Source: an uncultured Eubacteriales bacterium
GTDB taxonomy: Bacteria > Bacillota > Clostridia > Oscillospirales > CAG-272
Assembly: GCA_902491535.1 (NCBI GenBank)
Contig: CABUHS010000006.1
Span: 30,240-94,239 of the forward strand
Direction of reading: 5' to 3'
Length of the DNA: 64,000 nt
A program made the translations under genes and the position numbers. The notes under the pieces are model-generated. The model worked only from the letters and a program-made list of their open reading frames with translations. It did not search any database and was not told the DNA's origin. Shown here in pieces: positions 18,398 through 27,890 of the stretch (position 1 is its first letter; every line of letters starts with the position of its first letter).

Positions 18398-20320
18398 GTG
18401 CTTTCTGACATTAAAGAACCGTCCGAACTTAAAAAGCTGAATTATGACGAGCTTTACGCTTATGCGGACGAGCTTCGCGCACGTATAATAGATGTTGCGT
18501 CCCGAAACGGCGGCCATCTTGCGTCGAATCTGGGAATGATCCATGCAACGATAGCATTACACAGGGTTTTCGATTCTCCTAAGGATAAGATCGTTTTTGA
18601 CGTAGGCCATCAGTGTTACGCCCATAAACTTATTACCGGGCGTAACGGTGATTTTGACACGCTCAGACGCTACGGAGGAATATCGGGATTTACCTCTCCT
18701 TCCGAGAGTGAGCATGATATGTTTTACGCCGGACATTGCGGAGCGTCTCTTTCGGCGGCGCTCGGAGTTGCAGAGGCGGCGCGTATGTCCGGATCTGACG
18801 CATATACTGTGGCGGTTATAGGAGATGCGGCATTCTCCAACGGAATGATCTTCGAAGCCATGAATAACTGCATAGATAAGGATCTTAAACTTGTTATCCT
18901 GCTCAATGATAATGAAATGTCGATATCCAAAAGTGTAGGGGGATTGTCCGGACATCTTTCCAATCTTCGGATAAGCGGATCGTATTTTGCACTGAAACAT
19001 TCTTTACGCGGATTTCTCGGGCATATACCGTTTGTCGGAGACCGGATTGTCGCACTTATGCGGCACGGAAAGGACAGAATCCGGAGAGCTATTCTCGGTG
19101 ACAGCATATTTGAGTGCATGGGACTTGATTATCTCGGACCAGTGGACGGACATGACATAAAAAAGCTTGAATCTGTGCTTGAAGAGGCAAAAACAAAGAA
19201 ATGTATTTCCGTTGTTCATATGATGACCGAAAAAGGAAAAGGATATCTGCCTGCAGAGACCGCTCCCGAAAGATACCATTCGGTCGGAGTATTCGATCCA
19301 GGTATCGGAATGGCTGAAGAGGCATCCGAGACCTTTTCGACGGTATTCGGAGATATTATGTGCGAGCGCGCTGCCGCTGACAAAAGTCTTTGTGCTATTA
19401 CCGCGGCGATGTGCAGCGGGACGGGTCTCGACAGATTTATCGGAGAATACGGTGACAGATTTTTTGACGTGGGAATAGAGGAAGAACATGCGGTTGCGTT
19501 CGCAGGAGGTCTCGGAAAATCCGGAATGCTGCCTGTTTTTGCAGTATATTCTACTTTTTTGCAGCGTTCGTACGATCAGATATTTCACGATGTGGCTATT
19601 CAGTCGTCTCCCGTGATTTTTTCGATCGACCGTGCGGGACTTGTCGGCGGGGACGGCATAACTCATCAGGGGATTTTCGACTGTGCATTCCTGTCTACGA
19701 TACCCGGAATGGAGATCTATTCTCCTGATAGTTTCGAAGAAATGAGACGCATATTCTCTGATCTGTTTGATAAACGCGTTATGGCGGCTGTCCGTTATCC
19801 GAAGGGCGGTGAGCTTATATACGACCGCAGCAGATTTGTACCGATAGGCGAAGGAAGCTCTGCCATCGGATTTTCGGCGGATTATGTACCTGTATCCGAC
19901 AGCGCCGCAGATGCTGTCCCCGAGCTTACGGTTATAACATACGGCAGACTGACGGCATATGCCGCGCAGGCTGCGCAGGCGCTGTCTGATAACGGATACC
20001 GTATCAGACTTATACGTCTGAGTAAAGTTTATCCGATAGACTTTGATAAACTGATACCATTTGTGCGTGAAAGCGGTGCGCTTTATTTTCTTGAAGAGGG
20101 TATAAAGAGCGGAGGAATTGCCGAAAAGCTTGCGGCGGGACTCTTTTGCAGACTTTCGGCGGAGAACGGCAAAGTACCGCGTACTGAGATACATGCGATC
20201 GACGACCGTTTTGTTATGCACGGCGATATAGAGTCGCTTTTCAGAGAATCGGAGTTTACTGCCGGTCAGCTCCGCGAGCGTTTCGAACGCTTTATTGAGG
20301 CAGACGGCTCTGCAAAGTAG
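18398..20320 (+). CDS. dxs: 1-deoxy-D-xylulose-5-phosphate synthase
   Basis: The thiamine-diphosphate enzyme that makes DXP from pyruvate and glyceraldehyde 3-phosphate for the MEP isoprenoid pathway. 640 aa with the three transketolase-like domains: DVGHQCYAHKLITGR near the N-terminus, a ThDP site IGDAAFSNGM...NN (Ala where GDG is usual), VGIEEEHAVAFAGG with the catalytic Glu, YSTFLQRSYDQ and DRAGLVGGDGITHQG (Ile where Pro is usual). GTG start with AAGGAGGG about 10 bp upstream. The divergent residues make the enzyme less canonical, but the call is secure at family level. Confidence 0.93.
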   Translation: MLSDIKEPSELKKLNYDELYAYADELRARIIDVASRNGGHLASNLGMIHATIALHRVFDSPKDKIVFDVGHQCYAHKLITGRNGDFDTLRRYGGISGFTSPSESEHDMFYAGHCGASLSAALGVAEAARMSGSDAYTVAVIGDAAFSNGMIFEAMNNCIDKDLKLVILLNDNEMSISKSVGGLSGHLSNLRISGSYFALKHSLRGFLGHIPFVGDRIVALMRHGKDRIRRAILGDSIFECMGLDYLGPVDGHDIKKLESVLEEAKTKKCISVVHMMTEKGKGYLPAETAPERYHSVGVFDPGIGMAEEASETFSTVFGDIMCERAAADKSLCAITAAMCSGTGLDRFIGEYGDRFFDVGIEEEHAVAFAGGLGKSGMLPVFAVYSTFLQRSYDQIFHDVAIQSSPVIFSIDRAGLVGGDGITHQGIFDCAFLSTIPGMEIYSPDSFEEMRRIFSDLFDKRVMAAVRYPKGGELIYDRSRFVPIGEGSSAIGFSADYVPVSDSAADAVPELTVITYGRLTAYAAQAAQALSDNGYRIRLIRLSKVYPIDFDKLIPFVRESGALYFLEEGIKSGGIAEKLAAGLFCRLSAENGKVPRTEIHAIDDRFVMHGDIESLFRESEFTAGQLRERFERFIEADGSAK

Positions 20321-20549
20321 TGCATATCAGTAACATTTCTTTTTGAAATAATGTTTTCGGGGAACGGATATTATTTTAAATATGTAAAGGTAATTCAGAA
20401 AGACAGAAAATGTCTGTGTATACTATAAATTAAATATTGAAAATGATTTTCTGAAATAAATGCAACTTGTATTTAAACTGAATGTAAAACAGATGCTTTA
20501 AAGCAGGTATATACAGTGCCTGTGCAGTCGCTTTTTATGAGGTTATGTC

Positions 20550-22628
20550 ATGAATTTCAAAAAAATAACGGGAATCGGCAATATATTTAATAGAAAAAAA
20601 TCCGGTTCCGGGAAAGGAAAGCTTAAAAGCTTTGTAAAGAAACATCCGTATTTGCATCTTGTGATGTCGGCAGCGTTAATGAATCTTGTTATAGAATCGC
20701 TCGGACGTCATTCGTTGCTTTCCGCATTAAAATTTATTATAGATTTTCCGCTTCAATTTTTGCTCGGAGTTCTGATAGTCGGGATGTCCTTTGCGATCTC
20801 GTTTGCCGTACCGAGGCGGAGATTCGCGTATACATTTGCAGCGCTTGTATGGTTCGGACTGGCGATTGCAAACTGTATTGTTCTGTGTTTCCGTGTAACG
20901 CCGCTTTGTGCGATTGACTTTATACTTCTAAAGTCGACTTTCAGCATAATAGGATATTATCTCACTGTTTGGCAGATCGTACTTGCCGCCGCTGCTATTC
21001 TGCTTGCTGTAGCCGGAGTTATCTGCATATGGATAAAGTCCGCTCCGATAAAGCACAGCGCACGCAAGGCTGTTAAGGCGGCCGCCGTGCTTGTTGCAGC
21101 TGCCGGAATCACGGCAGGTTTTGCTGCTATTAACTCTGTTTATGCAGAATCGACAGGCTTTTTGCCGGATGATTACCGGACAAACGGGTTTGCATATAGC
21201 TTTTGTGCAACTTTTTTCGATCGCGGCGTGGAAATGCCGACTGACTATTCAGAGGAAAAAATAAGGACGGTTTGCAGCAAGATATTTTCCGCTGTACCTG
21301 ACAGAAAAAATGCAGATGATTCGGATATGCCGAACATTATATTCGTTCAGCTTGAATCTTTTATGGATATTAGCCGTGTAAAAGGACTTGAACTGTCGGA
21401 AGATCCCACCCCGATGTTTACGCGGCTGAAAAACAATTGCCCTCACGGAGAGCTTACAGTTCCTGTTACCGGATGCGGAACTGCAAATACAGAGTTCGAG
21501 ATACTTACCGGAATGAATGTAAAAGATTTCGGTTCGGGAGAATTTCCCTATGATACTGTGCTTCAGACAGTTCCGTGCGAAAGTATAGCGTCGAATCTCT
21601 CGCATATAGGATATAAAACGCATGCAATGCACAATAACAATGCGGCATTTTACGGACGCGATACTGTGTTTTCCGCACTCGGGTTTGACACATTTACTTC
21701 TGTGGAATTCATGCAAGGGGTAACATATAACAGTATAGGCTGGGCGCACGATTCTGTTTTGACCGGAGAAATACAAAAGTCGCTCGATTCTACCGCGGAA
21801 AAGGATTTTATATATGCAATTGCGGTTCAGACTCACGGAAAATATCCGTCAGATTACACCGGAGGCAATATAAAAGCGTCTTATTACGGTACAAATTCCG
21901 GATTTAAGAAAAGACTGCCGGAAATAGAATATTGGATCAATGAAGCCCGTGAAGTCGACAGTTTTATAGGAGAGCTTACACGTGTTCTTTCAGAAAGACA
22001 GGAGCGAACCGTACTTGTACTGTTCGGCGACCATATTCCGGATCTCGGACTTTCATCATCTGATACAGATAATGACAGTATATACAAAACCGATTATGTG
22101 ATCTGGGACAGCAGTACATGTGCGCCTGCCGGGGATATGGAAACCCGCTCTCCGGATGCGCGGAAGTATGACGACGTGCCGAAGCAGTCATATCAGCTTT
22201 ATCCGTATGTACTTGACAGCATCGGAGTTGATATGAGCGGGTTCGGAGCTGTATCCGTACTTGATGCTTATCTTCCGCAGGCAGAAGATTACAAAGAAAT
22301 GCTAAGGCTGCTCGAATATGATATTTTATACGGTAAATGTTATTCATTTGAAAACGGATATTCTTTCTCGGATATATCATACGGTACATGCGATATCGTT
22401 ATTGACTCGGTATCTCTTGACGGAGATATGCTTACAGTAAGAGGAAGCGGTTTCACTCCGTTTACCGAAATAGTTGTAGGCGAAAATACCGTTTCTACAG
22501 AGTATATATCGGAAAGCATGCTCAGAGCGGTTACCGATGCAGATGACGGAACGCTTGTAAGTATTTCCGTATCAGACGGCGGAAAGCTTCTCAGGCGCGG
22601 AAACGATAAATTTATTAACTGTCCGTAG
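20550..22628 (+). CDS. LTA-synthase-family sulfatase-fold phosphoglycerol transferase
   Basis: 692 aa. A basic N-terminus and five membrane segments (about residues 35-210) are followed by an extracellular alkaline phosphatase/sulfatase-type domain: IIFVQLESF (metal-binding Glu), GCGTANTEFEILTG with the likely catalytic Thr, AVQTHGKYP and LFGDHIPDLG with metal-binding Asp/His. This fits lipoteichoic-acid or related glycerol-phosphate polymer synthesis. The last 80 or so residues (VDSVSLDGDMLTVRGSGF onward is beta-rich) look like an added Ig/TIG-like domain, not part of LtaS. GAGGT lies 8 bp before the ATG. The 229 bp upstream shows no clear promoter or gene. Confidence 0.87.
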   Translation: MNFKKITGIGNIFNRKKSGSGKGKLKSFVKKHPYLHLVMSAALMNLVIESLGRHSLLSALKFIIDFPLQFLLGVLIVGMSFAISFAVPRRRFAYTFAALVWFGLAIANCIVLCFRVTPLCAIDFILLKSTFSIIGYYLTVWQIVLAAAAILLAVAGVICIWIKSAPIKHSARKAVKAAAVLVAAAGITAGFAAINSVYAESTGFLPDDYRTNGFAYSFCATFFDRGVEMPTDYSEEKIRTVCSKIFSAVPDRKNADDSDMPNIIFVQLESFMDISRVKGLELSEDPTPMFTRLKNNCPHGELTVPVTGCGTANTEFEILTGMNVKDFGSGEFPYDTVLQTVPCESIASNLSHIGYKTHAMHNNNAAFYGRDTVFSALGFDTFTSVEFMQGVTYNSIGWAHDSVLTGEIQKSLDSTAEKDFIYAIAVQTHGKYPSDYTGGNIKASYYGTNSGFKKRLPEIEYWINEAREVDSFIGELTRVLSERQERTVLVLFGDHIPDLGLSSSDTDNDSIYKTDYVIWDSSTCAPAGDMETRSPDARKYDDVPKQSYQLYPYVLDSIGVDMSGFGAVSVLDAYLPQAEDYKEMLRLLEYDILYGKCYSFENGYSFSDISYGTCDIVIDSVSLDGDMLTVRGSGFTPFTEIVVGENTVSTEYISESMLRAVTDADDGTLVSISVSDGGKLLRRGNDKFINCP

Positions 22629-22726
22629 AATTGATTTGCGGTATGTTGCGTGATAAGCAGCAGGCTTTCTTACTTTTCATATGTTCCCGTTAAAAAATCA
22701 TATAAAGAAAAGGATGTAGATGTTTT

Positions 22727-23566
22727 ATGCCGGATAATCTGTACATATGGTTCTGGTATTTTCTCATATATGCGTTTATAGGATGGTGTGCCGAGGTTTC
22801 GTATGCGGCAGCGACACTCGATAAATTTGTGAACCGCGGTTTTCTGAACGGTCCGTTATGTCCGATATACGGTTTCGGGGTGTGCTTTGTAATACTGTGT
22901 CTGACGCCGCTGCGCGCGGTTCCTCCGCTTCTTTATATCGGTGCTGTACTGATTACCTCTCTGCTTGAATTTGTTACAGGATGGCTGCTTGAAAAGTTTT
23001 TTCATCAGAAATGGTGGGATTATTCCGATAAGAAATTCAACATAAAAGGATATGTATGCTTGTCTTTCTCACTTATATGGGGAATCGGATGTATGGCGGT
23101 TATGTATCTTGTACAGCCGTCGGTGGCCGCGCTTGTCGGTAAGCTCCCGCGTACCGTCGGTAATGTTCTTCTGATAATTTTCGGAATCATGCTTGCGGCA
23201 GATATGATCGGAACGGTCGCAGAGGTTATGAAGCTTAACCGTACACTGCGTCTTGTCCGCGAGATCGACGAACAGCTTCACAGAATGTCCGATCAGATCG
23301 GAGAGAATATAAGCGATCTTGTAATAGGGGTATCCGAACACAGTGAGCCTAAGTTTGCAGCGCTTCGCGAAAAGTATGATGCAAAGCTACGGAAGCATGA
23401 TTTTGCCGATATTTCGGAGCTTCGCGCAAAGTACGAAAAGATAATGAGCAGGGGATCGAGATTCTCTTTAAAACGTCTTACGGGAGCATTTCCGGAGCTT
23501 AAAAAGAGCGATCGCATACGCGGTGTATCCGAGCGTATGGAGCGATTCTTCGACCGTAAAAAATAG
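22727..23566 (+). CDS. CmpB-type putative ABC transporter permease (PF06541 family)
   Basis: 279 aa. About five membrane helices in the first 165 residues with the family pattern FIGWCAEVSYAAATLDKFVNRGFLNGP (spans the first loop), PIYGFGV and GWLLEKFFHQKWWDYS, then a charged cytoplasmic coiled-coil tail. Members are named after a putative permease, but a transport role is unproven. AAAAGGATG upstream gives the ribosome site. rarA follows after 33 bp, so the two are probably cotranscribed. Confidence 0.8.
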   Translation: MPDNLYIWFWYFLIYAFIGWCAEVSYAAATLDKFVNRGFLNGPLCPIYGFGVCFVILCLTPLRAVPPLLYIGAVLITSLLEFVTGWLLEKFFHQKWWDYSDKKFNIKGYVCLSFSLIWGIGCMAVMYLVQPSVAALVGKLPRTVGNVLLIIFGIMLAADMIGTVAEVMKLNRTLRLVREIDEQLHRMSDQIGENISDLVIGVSEHSEPKFAALREKYDAKLRKHDFADISELRAKYEKIMSRGSRFSLKRLTGAFPELKKSDRIRGVSERMERFFDRKK

Positions 23567-23599
23567 GCGTTTGCCGGAAGGCGGAAAGGTAAGAATAAT

Positions 23600-25024
23600 A
23601 TGCAGAGACAGCCTCTTGCCGAAAGGCTGCGGCCTTCGGATTTTTCCGAGATAGTCGGACAGCGTCACCTTTTCGGTGAAAACGGGTCGGTTACCCGAAT
23701 GATCAGACAGCAGTATATACCGAATATGATATTTTGGGGAACTCCCGGTACCGGAAAAACTACCGCGGCAGGTATAATAGCAAAGCGCTCCGGAATGTCG
23801 CTGCACCGTCTTAATGCGACAAGTGCGTCGACGGCGGATGTTAAAGAGGTTATTGCTCAGTCTGAATCGCTTCTCGGAAGTAACGGCACGCTGCTTTACC
23901 TTGACGAAATACAGTATTTTAATAAAAAGCAGCAGCAGACTTTGCTCGAATCGCTTGAGGACGGCCGGGTAAAGCTTATAGCATCTACTACCGAAAACCC
24001 GTATATGTATGTGTACAGCGCGCTCATCTCGCGATCGGTAGTATTTGAGTTCAAACCTCTTTCATCTTCCGATATTGCAGAGGTAATTCTCAGAGGACTT
24101 GCACGGCTCAATGACGAGGAATACGGCGTAAGCGGTGCAGTCGTTACCGCATCTGAAAGCGGCTGTACAGCCGGGGGATCATCGGCTGACGGCGACAGTA
24201 AAGCTATAGATAATGCCGACATACTTAATAACGATGTAAAAAAATCAGATACGTATAGCAGTGAATCTGATGAGAATGTGTCAGATGCGTCTGACGGAGA
24301 TTCTGGCATTTCCGGAGGCAAATCAATAACACCGGAAGCTCTTGACTATATAAGCCGGTCGGCGTCGGGTGACGTAAGACGTTCTCTCAATATTCTTGAA
24401 GCAGTTTATTTCGGAAGTGCCGATTCTGTTATCACGCGCGAATGTGCGGTAAATATACTGCCTACTTACGGCGCTGAATATGACAGGGACGGCACGGTGC
24501 ATTATGATCTGCTTTCTGCCCTTCAGAAGTCGATACGGGGTTCCGATCCCGACGCGGCGATATTCTATCTTGTGAGAATACTTGAAGGGGGAGATCTTAT
24601 CGGCGCATGCAGACGGCTTCGGTAATTGCTTCGGAGGATATCGGGGCGGCATACCCTATGGCGGCGGTCATCGTTTCGCTCATGCGTCGAATCGGCAAAG
24701 GAGCTTGGAATGCCTGAGGCGAGTATTCCTCTTTCCAATGCGGTTATAACACTTGCTACAGCGCCTAAATCAAACAGCGCATATCTCGCATATGACAGCG
24801 CGAAGGCGGACTATACGGCAGGACACGGACTTGTCGTTCCGTCACATATGAGACCGTCGGATAAATATGCCGGATATCTGTATCCGCATGATTATCCCGA
24901 TCACTATGTAAGACAGCAATACCTGCCGGATGATATAGCAGGACATAAATATTATAAGTACGGTACAAATAAGACCGAACAGGCGGCGTGCGCATACTGG
25001 AAAAAGATAAAGGAAAACAGATAG
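23600..25024 (+). pseudogene. rarA: RarA/MgsA AAA+ ATPase, disrupted by two compensating frameshifts
   Basis: Replication-associated recombination ATPase acting at stalled forks. Walker A GTPGTGKTT, Walker B LLYLDEIQYFNK and sensor ASTTENP are intact. The frame ends at TAA 24623-24625 after ACRRLR. The protein then continues in the +2 frame as VIASEDIGAAYPMAAVIV (24622-24675) and returns to the first frame as RSCVESAKELGMPE through to 25024 (tail APKSNSAYLAYDSAKAD). This equals one missing base near 24621 (a G run) and one extra T in 24674-24676. An acidic Ser/Asp-rich insert of about 60 residues interrupts the ATPase lid (about residues 180-245). It may be a real pseudogene or two sequencing errors. 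Confidence 0.85.
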
Positions 25025-25077
25025 AGCTATCCGAATCAGAACTTGATTGTATTTACACCGCCGAAAGGAATAACTTA

Positions 25078-26007
25078 ATGAATATGCTTTTCAGAAAACT
25101 TTGCAGAATACGTCCGCTGAACATCATAATGCTGACCGTTGCCGGTATAATAAATGCATTCGGCGTGACTGTGTTTCTGTCTCCTGTAAAACTGTATGAC
25201 AGCGGTATATCGGGAACGTCGATGCTGCTGTCGCAGATCACTCCGGAGCAGTTTTCTCTTTCGCTTTTTCTGTTGATACTCAATATTCCTTTGTTTATTT
25301 ACGGACTTAAGCGTCAGGGGATGCTTTTTACCGTATATGCAATATATACCGTTGCCGTATATTCTCTGTTTGCGTATCTGATAATAAATGTATTTCCTAT
25401 AGATGTTGACATAGCGTCGCCGCTTGCCGGTACCGATCTTTTGCTGTGTGCGCTTTTCGGAGGAGTTATATCCGGCACGGGAAGCGGACTTGCGATAAGA
25501 TTCGGCGGTGCAATGGACGGTATAGAGGTTATGGCTGTCATATTTGCAAGGAAGCTCGGCGTGACGGTCGGTACGTTTGTTATGGCGTATAACGTGCTTC
25601 TTTATATCGCATGCGGATTTGTTATAGGAAGCTGGATATTGCCTCTTTACTCTATTGTGACATATGCTGCGGCGCTCAAAACGGTTGACTATATAGTCGA
25701 CGGTCTTGACAGGGCAAAGGCGGCTATGATCGTCACTGAAAAACCGGATGAAATATGTACGGAGCTTGCTGAAAAATTCGGAAGCGGTATGACACGTCTT
25801 GAGGCAAAAGGCGGATATTCCGGAGAGAGTAAAACGATGATATATTTTGTTGTCAACCGGTTTCAGATTACCGATATGAAAAAGATCGTTCACGGTATAG
25901 ACAAGACTGCATATATTACGATAAGCGAAGTCGCCGATATTTTTTCGGAAGGGCAGAAAAAAGCCGATAAGGCTGATGATTTTTTGAAAAATACAAATAA
26001 TTGCTGA
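25078..26007 (+). CDS. YitT-family membrane protein (DUF161 + DUF2179)
   Basis: 309 aa. Five to six membrane segments in the first 215 residues with INAFGVTVFLSPVKLYDSGISG and SGTGSGLAIRFGGAMDGIEV-like family patterns, then a cytoplasmic DUF2179 domain (MTRLEAKGGYSG, ISEVADIFSEG). The function is unknown; transport has been suggested for the family. GAAAGGAA lies 7 bp before ATG 25078, which excludes the longer frame from 24988 that overlaps rarA. Last gene of a probable cmpB-like/rarA/yitT transcript. Confidence 0.88.
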   Translation: MNMLFRKLCRIRPLNIIMLTVAGIINAFGVTVFLSPVKLYDSGISGTSMLLSQITPEQFSLSLFLLILNIPLFIYGLKRQGMLFTVYAIYTVAVYSLFAYLIINVFPIDVDIASPLAGTDLLLCALFGGVISGTGSGLAIRFGGAMDGIEVMAVIFARKLGVTVGTFVMAYNVLLYIACGFVIGSWILPLYSIVTYAAALKTVDYIVDGLDRAKAAMIVTEKPDEICTELAEKFGSGMTRLEAKGGYSGESKTMIYFVVNRFQITDMKKIVHGIDKTAYITISEVADIFSEGQKKADKADDFLKNTNNC

Positions 26008-26027
26008 TACAGTCGAAAACTGTACGG

Positions 26028-26069
26028 AAAAGCACCGCGGAATATTAAAAAATTCCTCGGTGCTTTTAT
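26028..26069 (+). terminator. Bidirectional terminator between YitT and sortase genes
   Basis: AAAAGCACCGcGGAAT pairs with ATTCCtCGGTGCTTTT (one mismatch), with A- and T-runs on both sides. Confidence 0.85.
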
Positions 26070-26126
26070 GTGTTTAGCTTTAATCCGACATTTGACGGGC
26101 AAACGTCAGTCATGATCGGTAGAATA

Positions 26127-27119
26127 TTATTCATCGTGACTTACAAGAACTGCCTGAAGCGTATACCGTTCTTCCTGAAGAACATTCGTACAGGTAGAGA
26201 GGGTGAGCAGCTTTGTACCGGGCTTGAATTCCACGCCTTCGCGTTTATACAGCGAGCGTTCCTGCTGCTGCCGCGCAAATTCGCATACATCCTCTGTTGT
26301 CGGGAAATAAGTGGTTATATAGTCGCTGTACATGTTGGTTTTGTATACTGCAAAGATAAGATAGGTATAAAGACCTTTTTCCGTAATGATTTCGACATAT
26401 TTATTCTCGTTGAAGAATTCCTCGTCAAGAAAGTTCATGATGTTGTTCATCATGTTGCCGTTAGTAAGGTTATGCCCGTAAATACACGAATTTTCATTTA
26501 TCGGAATATCGTCAAAATTGCGGTAATCAAGAAATATAGAGCCGGACAGACGGTATCCGCCGAGGTAATCGTGATTGAGATAATAGTCGTTATCTGAAGA
26601 ATGCATTATCGGGTAGCTTATTTTTGTATTCGGGACTGAGATATAACCGACAACATCATCGTTTCTCGCCTTGAGCGAACTTATCTTCGCACGCATTACC
26701 GCAATATATCCCGAAAGCGAAGAGCTTGTAGAGGATACATTGTCCGAGTTGCCCCTGAAGCTTCTCATACTGTCGAAATCCGGCAGCGGACTATCCGAAG
26801 CTACTGCTGTGCTGCGCGGTACTTCAAGAACCTTGTTTTCGAACATGAAGTTGTCGAGATCGTCGTATATTTCCTGCGCTTTTGAGTGATCGTAAAGCGT
26901 GTAGACAAACATTGCGGCGCAAAAGATAAAAACAGCGGCAGATATATACAGCAATATTTTTCGCATAATATCCTTTTTTTTCGCCGCAGTGCCGGTGTGT
27001 TCCGACGCAGGTGTTATATCGTCGGCGCTTATATCGCAGAGTGACAGATTGCGGGACTCATCTGCTTTTATTACGGACTCTTCGTTTTTTCCGTCGTTGT
27101 ATCCTGATCTTTCAATCAT
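26127..27119 (-). CDS. srtB: Class B sortase
   Basis: Membrane-anchored cysteine transpeptidase that links surface proteins to the wall. 330 aa. A cytoplasmic N-terminus of about 50 residues, one membrane segment (MRKILLYISAAVFIFCAA), a Ser-rich stalk and the sortase barrel with VGYISVPNTKISYPI, the His in YGHNL, the catalytic Cys in LSTCTN and the Arg in ERYTLQ. The long N-terminal tail is unusual. Start 27119 is chosen because AGGATGG lies about 9 bp upstream; ATG 27131 overlaps it. No sortase substrate is adjacent. Confidence 0.92.
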   Translation of the reverse strand: MIERSGYNDGKNEESVIKADESRNLSLCDISADDITPASEHTGTAAKKKDIMRKILLYISAAVFIFCAAMFVYTLYDHSKAQEIYDDLDNFMFENKVLEVPRSTAVASDSPLPDFDSMRSFRGNSDNVSSTSSSLSGYIAVMRAKISSLKARNDDVVGYISVPNTKISYPIMHSSDNDYYLNHDYLGGYRLSGSIFLDYRNFDDIPINENSCIYGHNLTNGNMMNNIMNFLDEEFFNENKYVEIITEKGLYTYLIFAVYKTNMYSDYITTYFPTTEDVCEFARQQQERSLYKREGVEFKPGTKLLTLSTCTNVLQEERYTLQAVLVSHDE

Positions 27120-27315
27120 AATAAATTCCATCCTGAAATATGTCTTTTTGAAAGACTTTTTACGTACAATATTATTATATATCCTGAAATCGGTGTTTTC
27201 AATACAAAATAAAATGTTTTAATTAAAGGTTACATTGTTTTCATAATTCCGACCCGGATAATTGTATCAAAACAAAAAATTAACAAATTGCACTGAATAA
27301 AATACAATAAAATGC

Positions 27316-27344
27316 TTGATATATTATATATAAAATGCTATAAT
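27316..27344 (+). promoter_or_regulatory. Promoter for ireB
   Basis: TTGATA (27316-27321), 17-bp spacer, TATAAT (27339-27344). The surrounding 27,132-27,438 is AT-rich with no gene. Confidence 0.75.
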
Positions 27345-27438
27345 AAAGCAAAATAATCAGAAAACGTCGGAGCGTGTCGCAGTCAGCTTCAAAACGCTCT
27401 GAGTTCAGAGACAAATGTTTTAAAACAGGAGTTCGGAT

Positions 27439-27711
27439 ATGAACAGCGAACAGCATGGTACAGAATTGAATAACAGAACTCAGACCTTTTCTATCGCCGA
27501 GGACCGGGATACTGAGGTCAGACGTATAATGACGTCTGTTTACAGTGCGTTGAGTGAAAAGGGATATAATCCGATCAATCAGATCGTCGGATATCTTCTT
27601 TCCGAGGATCCGACATATATTACGAATTATAAAAATGCGAGAAGTCTTATTCGTAAGGTTGACCGCGATGAACTTATCGGCTGTCTTATTAAGTATTATC
27701 TCGGAATATAG
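27439..27711 (+). CDS. ireB: IreB-family regulatory protein (UPF0297)
   Basis: 90 aa. It matches the family core [28 protein letters not shown] and ends in [13 protein letters not shown]. In enterococci IreB is a phosphoprotein target of the PASTA kinase IreK that controls intrinsic cephalosporin resistance. The N-terminal Thr residues (RTQTF) fit the phosphorylated region. AGGAG lies about 8 bp before the ATG. In most Firmicutes it stands with ruvX and a DUF1292 gene; neither is here. The 179 bp that follow hold no clear terminator. Confidence 0.9.
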   Translation: MNSEQHGTELNNRTQTFSIAEDRDTEVRRIMTSVYSALSEKGYNPINQIVGYLLSEDPTYITNYKNARSLIRKVDRDELIGCLIKYYLGI

Positions 27712-27890
27712 TTTAAGGCGCCGGATATATTGTATTTTTTGTACACGGGAACAGATTTGTTTTTTGTGTGCCTTTGATAAGCTCGCTGTATCGGCGGGAA
27801 CTAAAATAAAATTTCACCGCTTTCGCCGACGGTTCTCTCATGAGTATCCGCGCGGCGGAAGCGAATTTTTTCTGAAAGGAATAATCTTTT

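Noticed and set aside
19004..20221. 405-codon open frame antisense to dxs
   Set aside because: Low-complexity Arg/Ser-rich shadow with no start signal; dxs is intact on the other strand.
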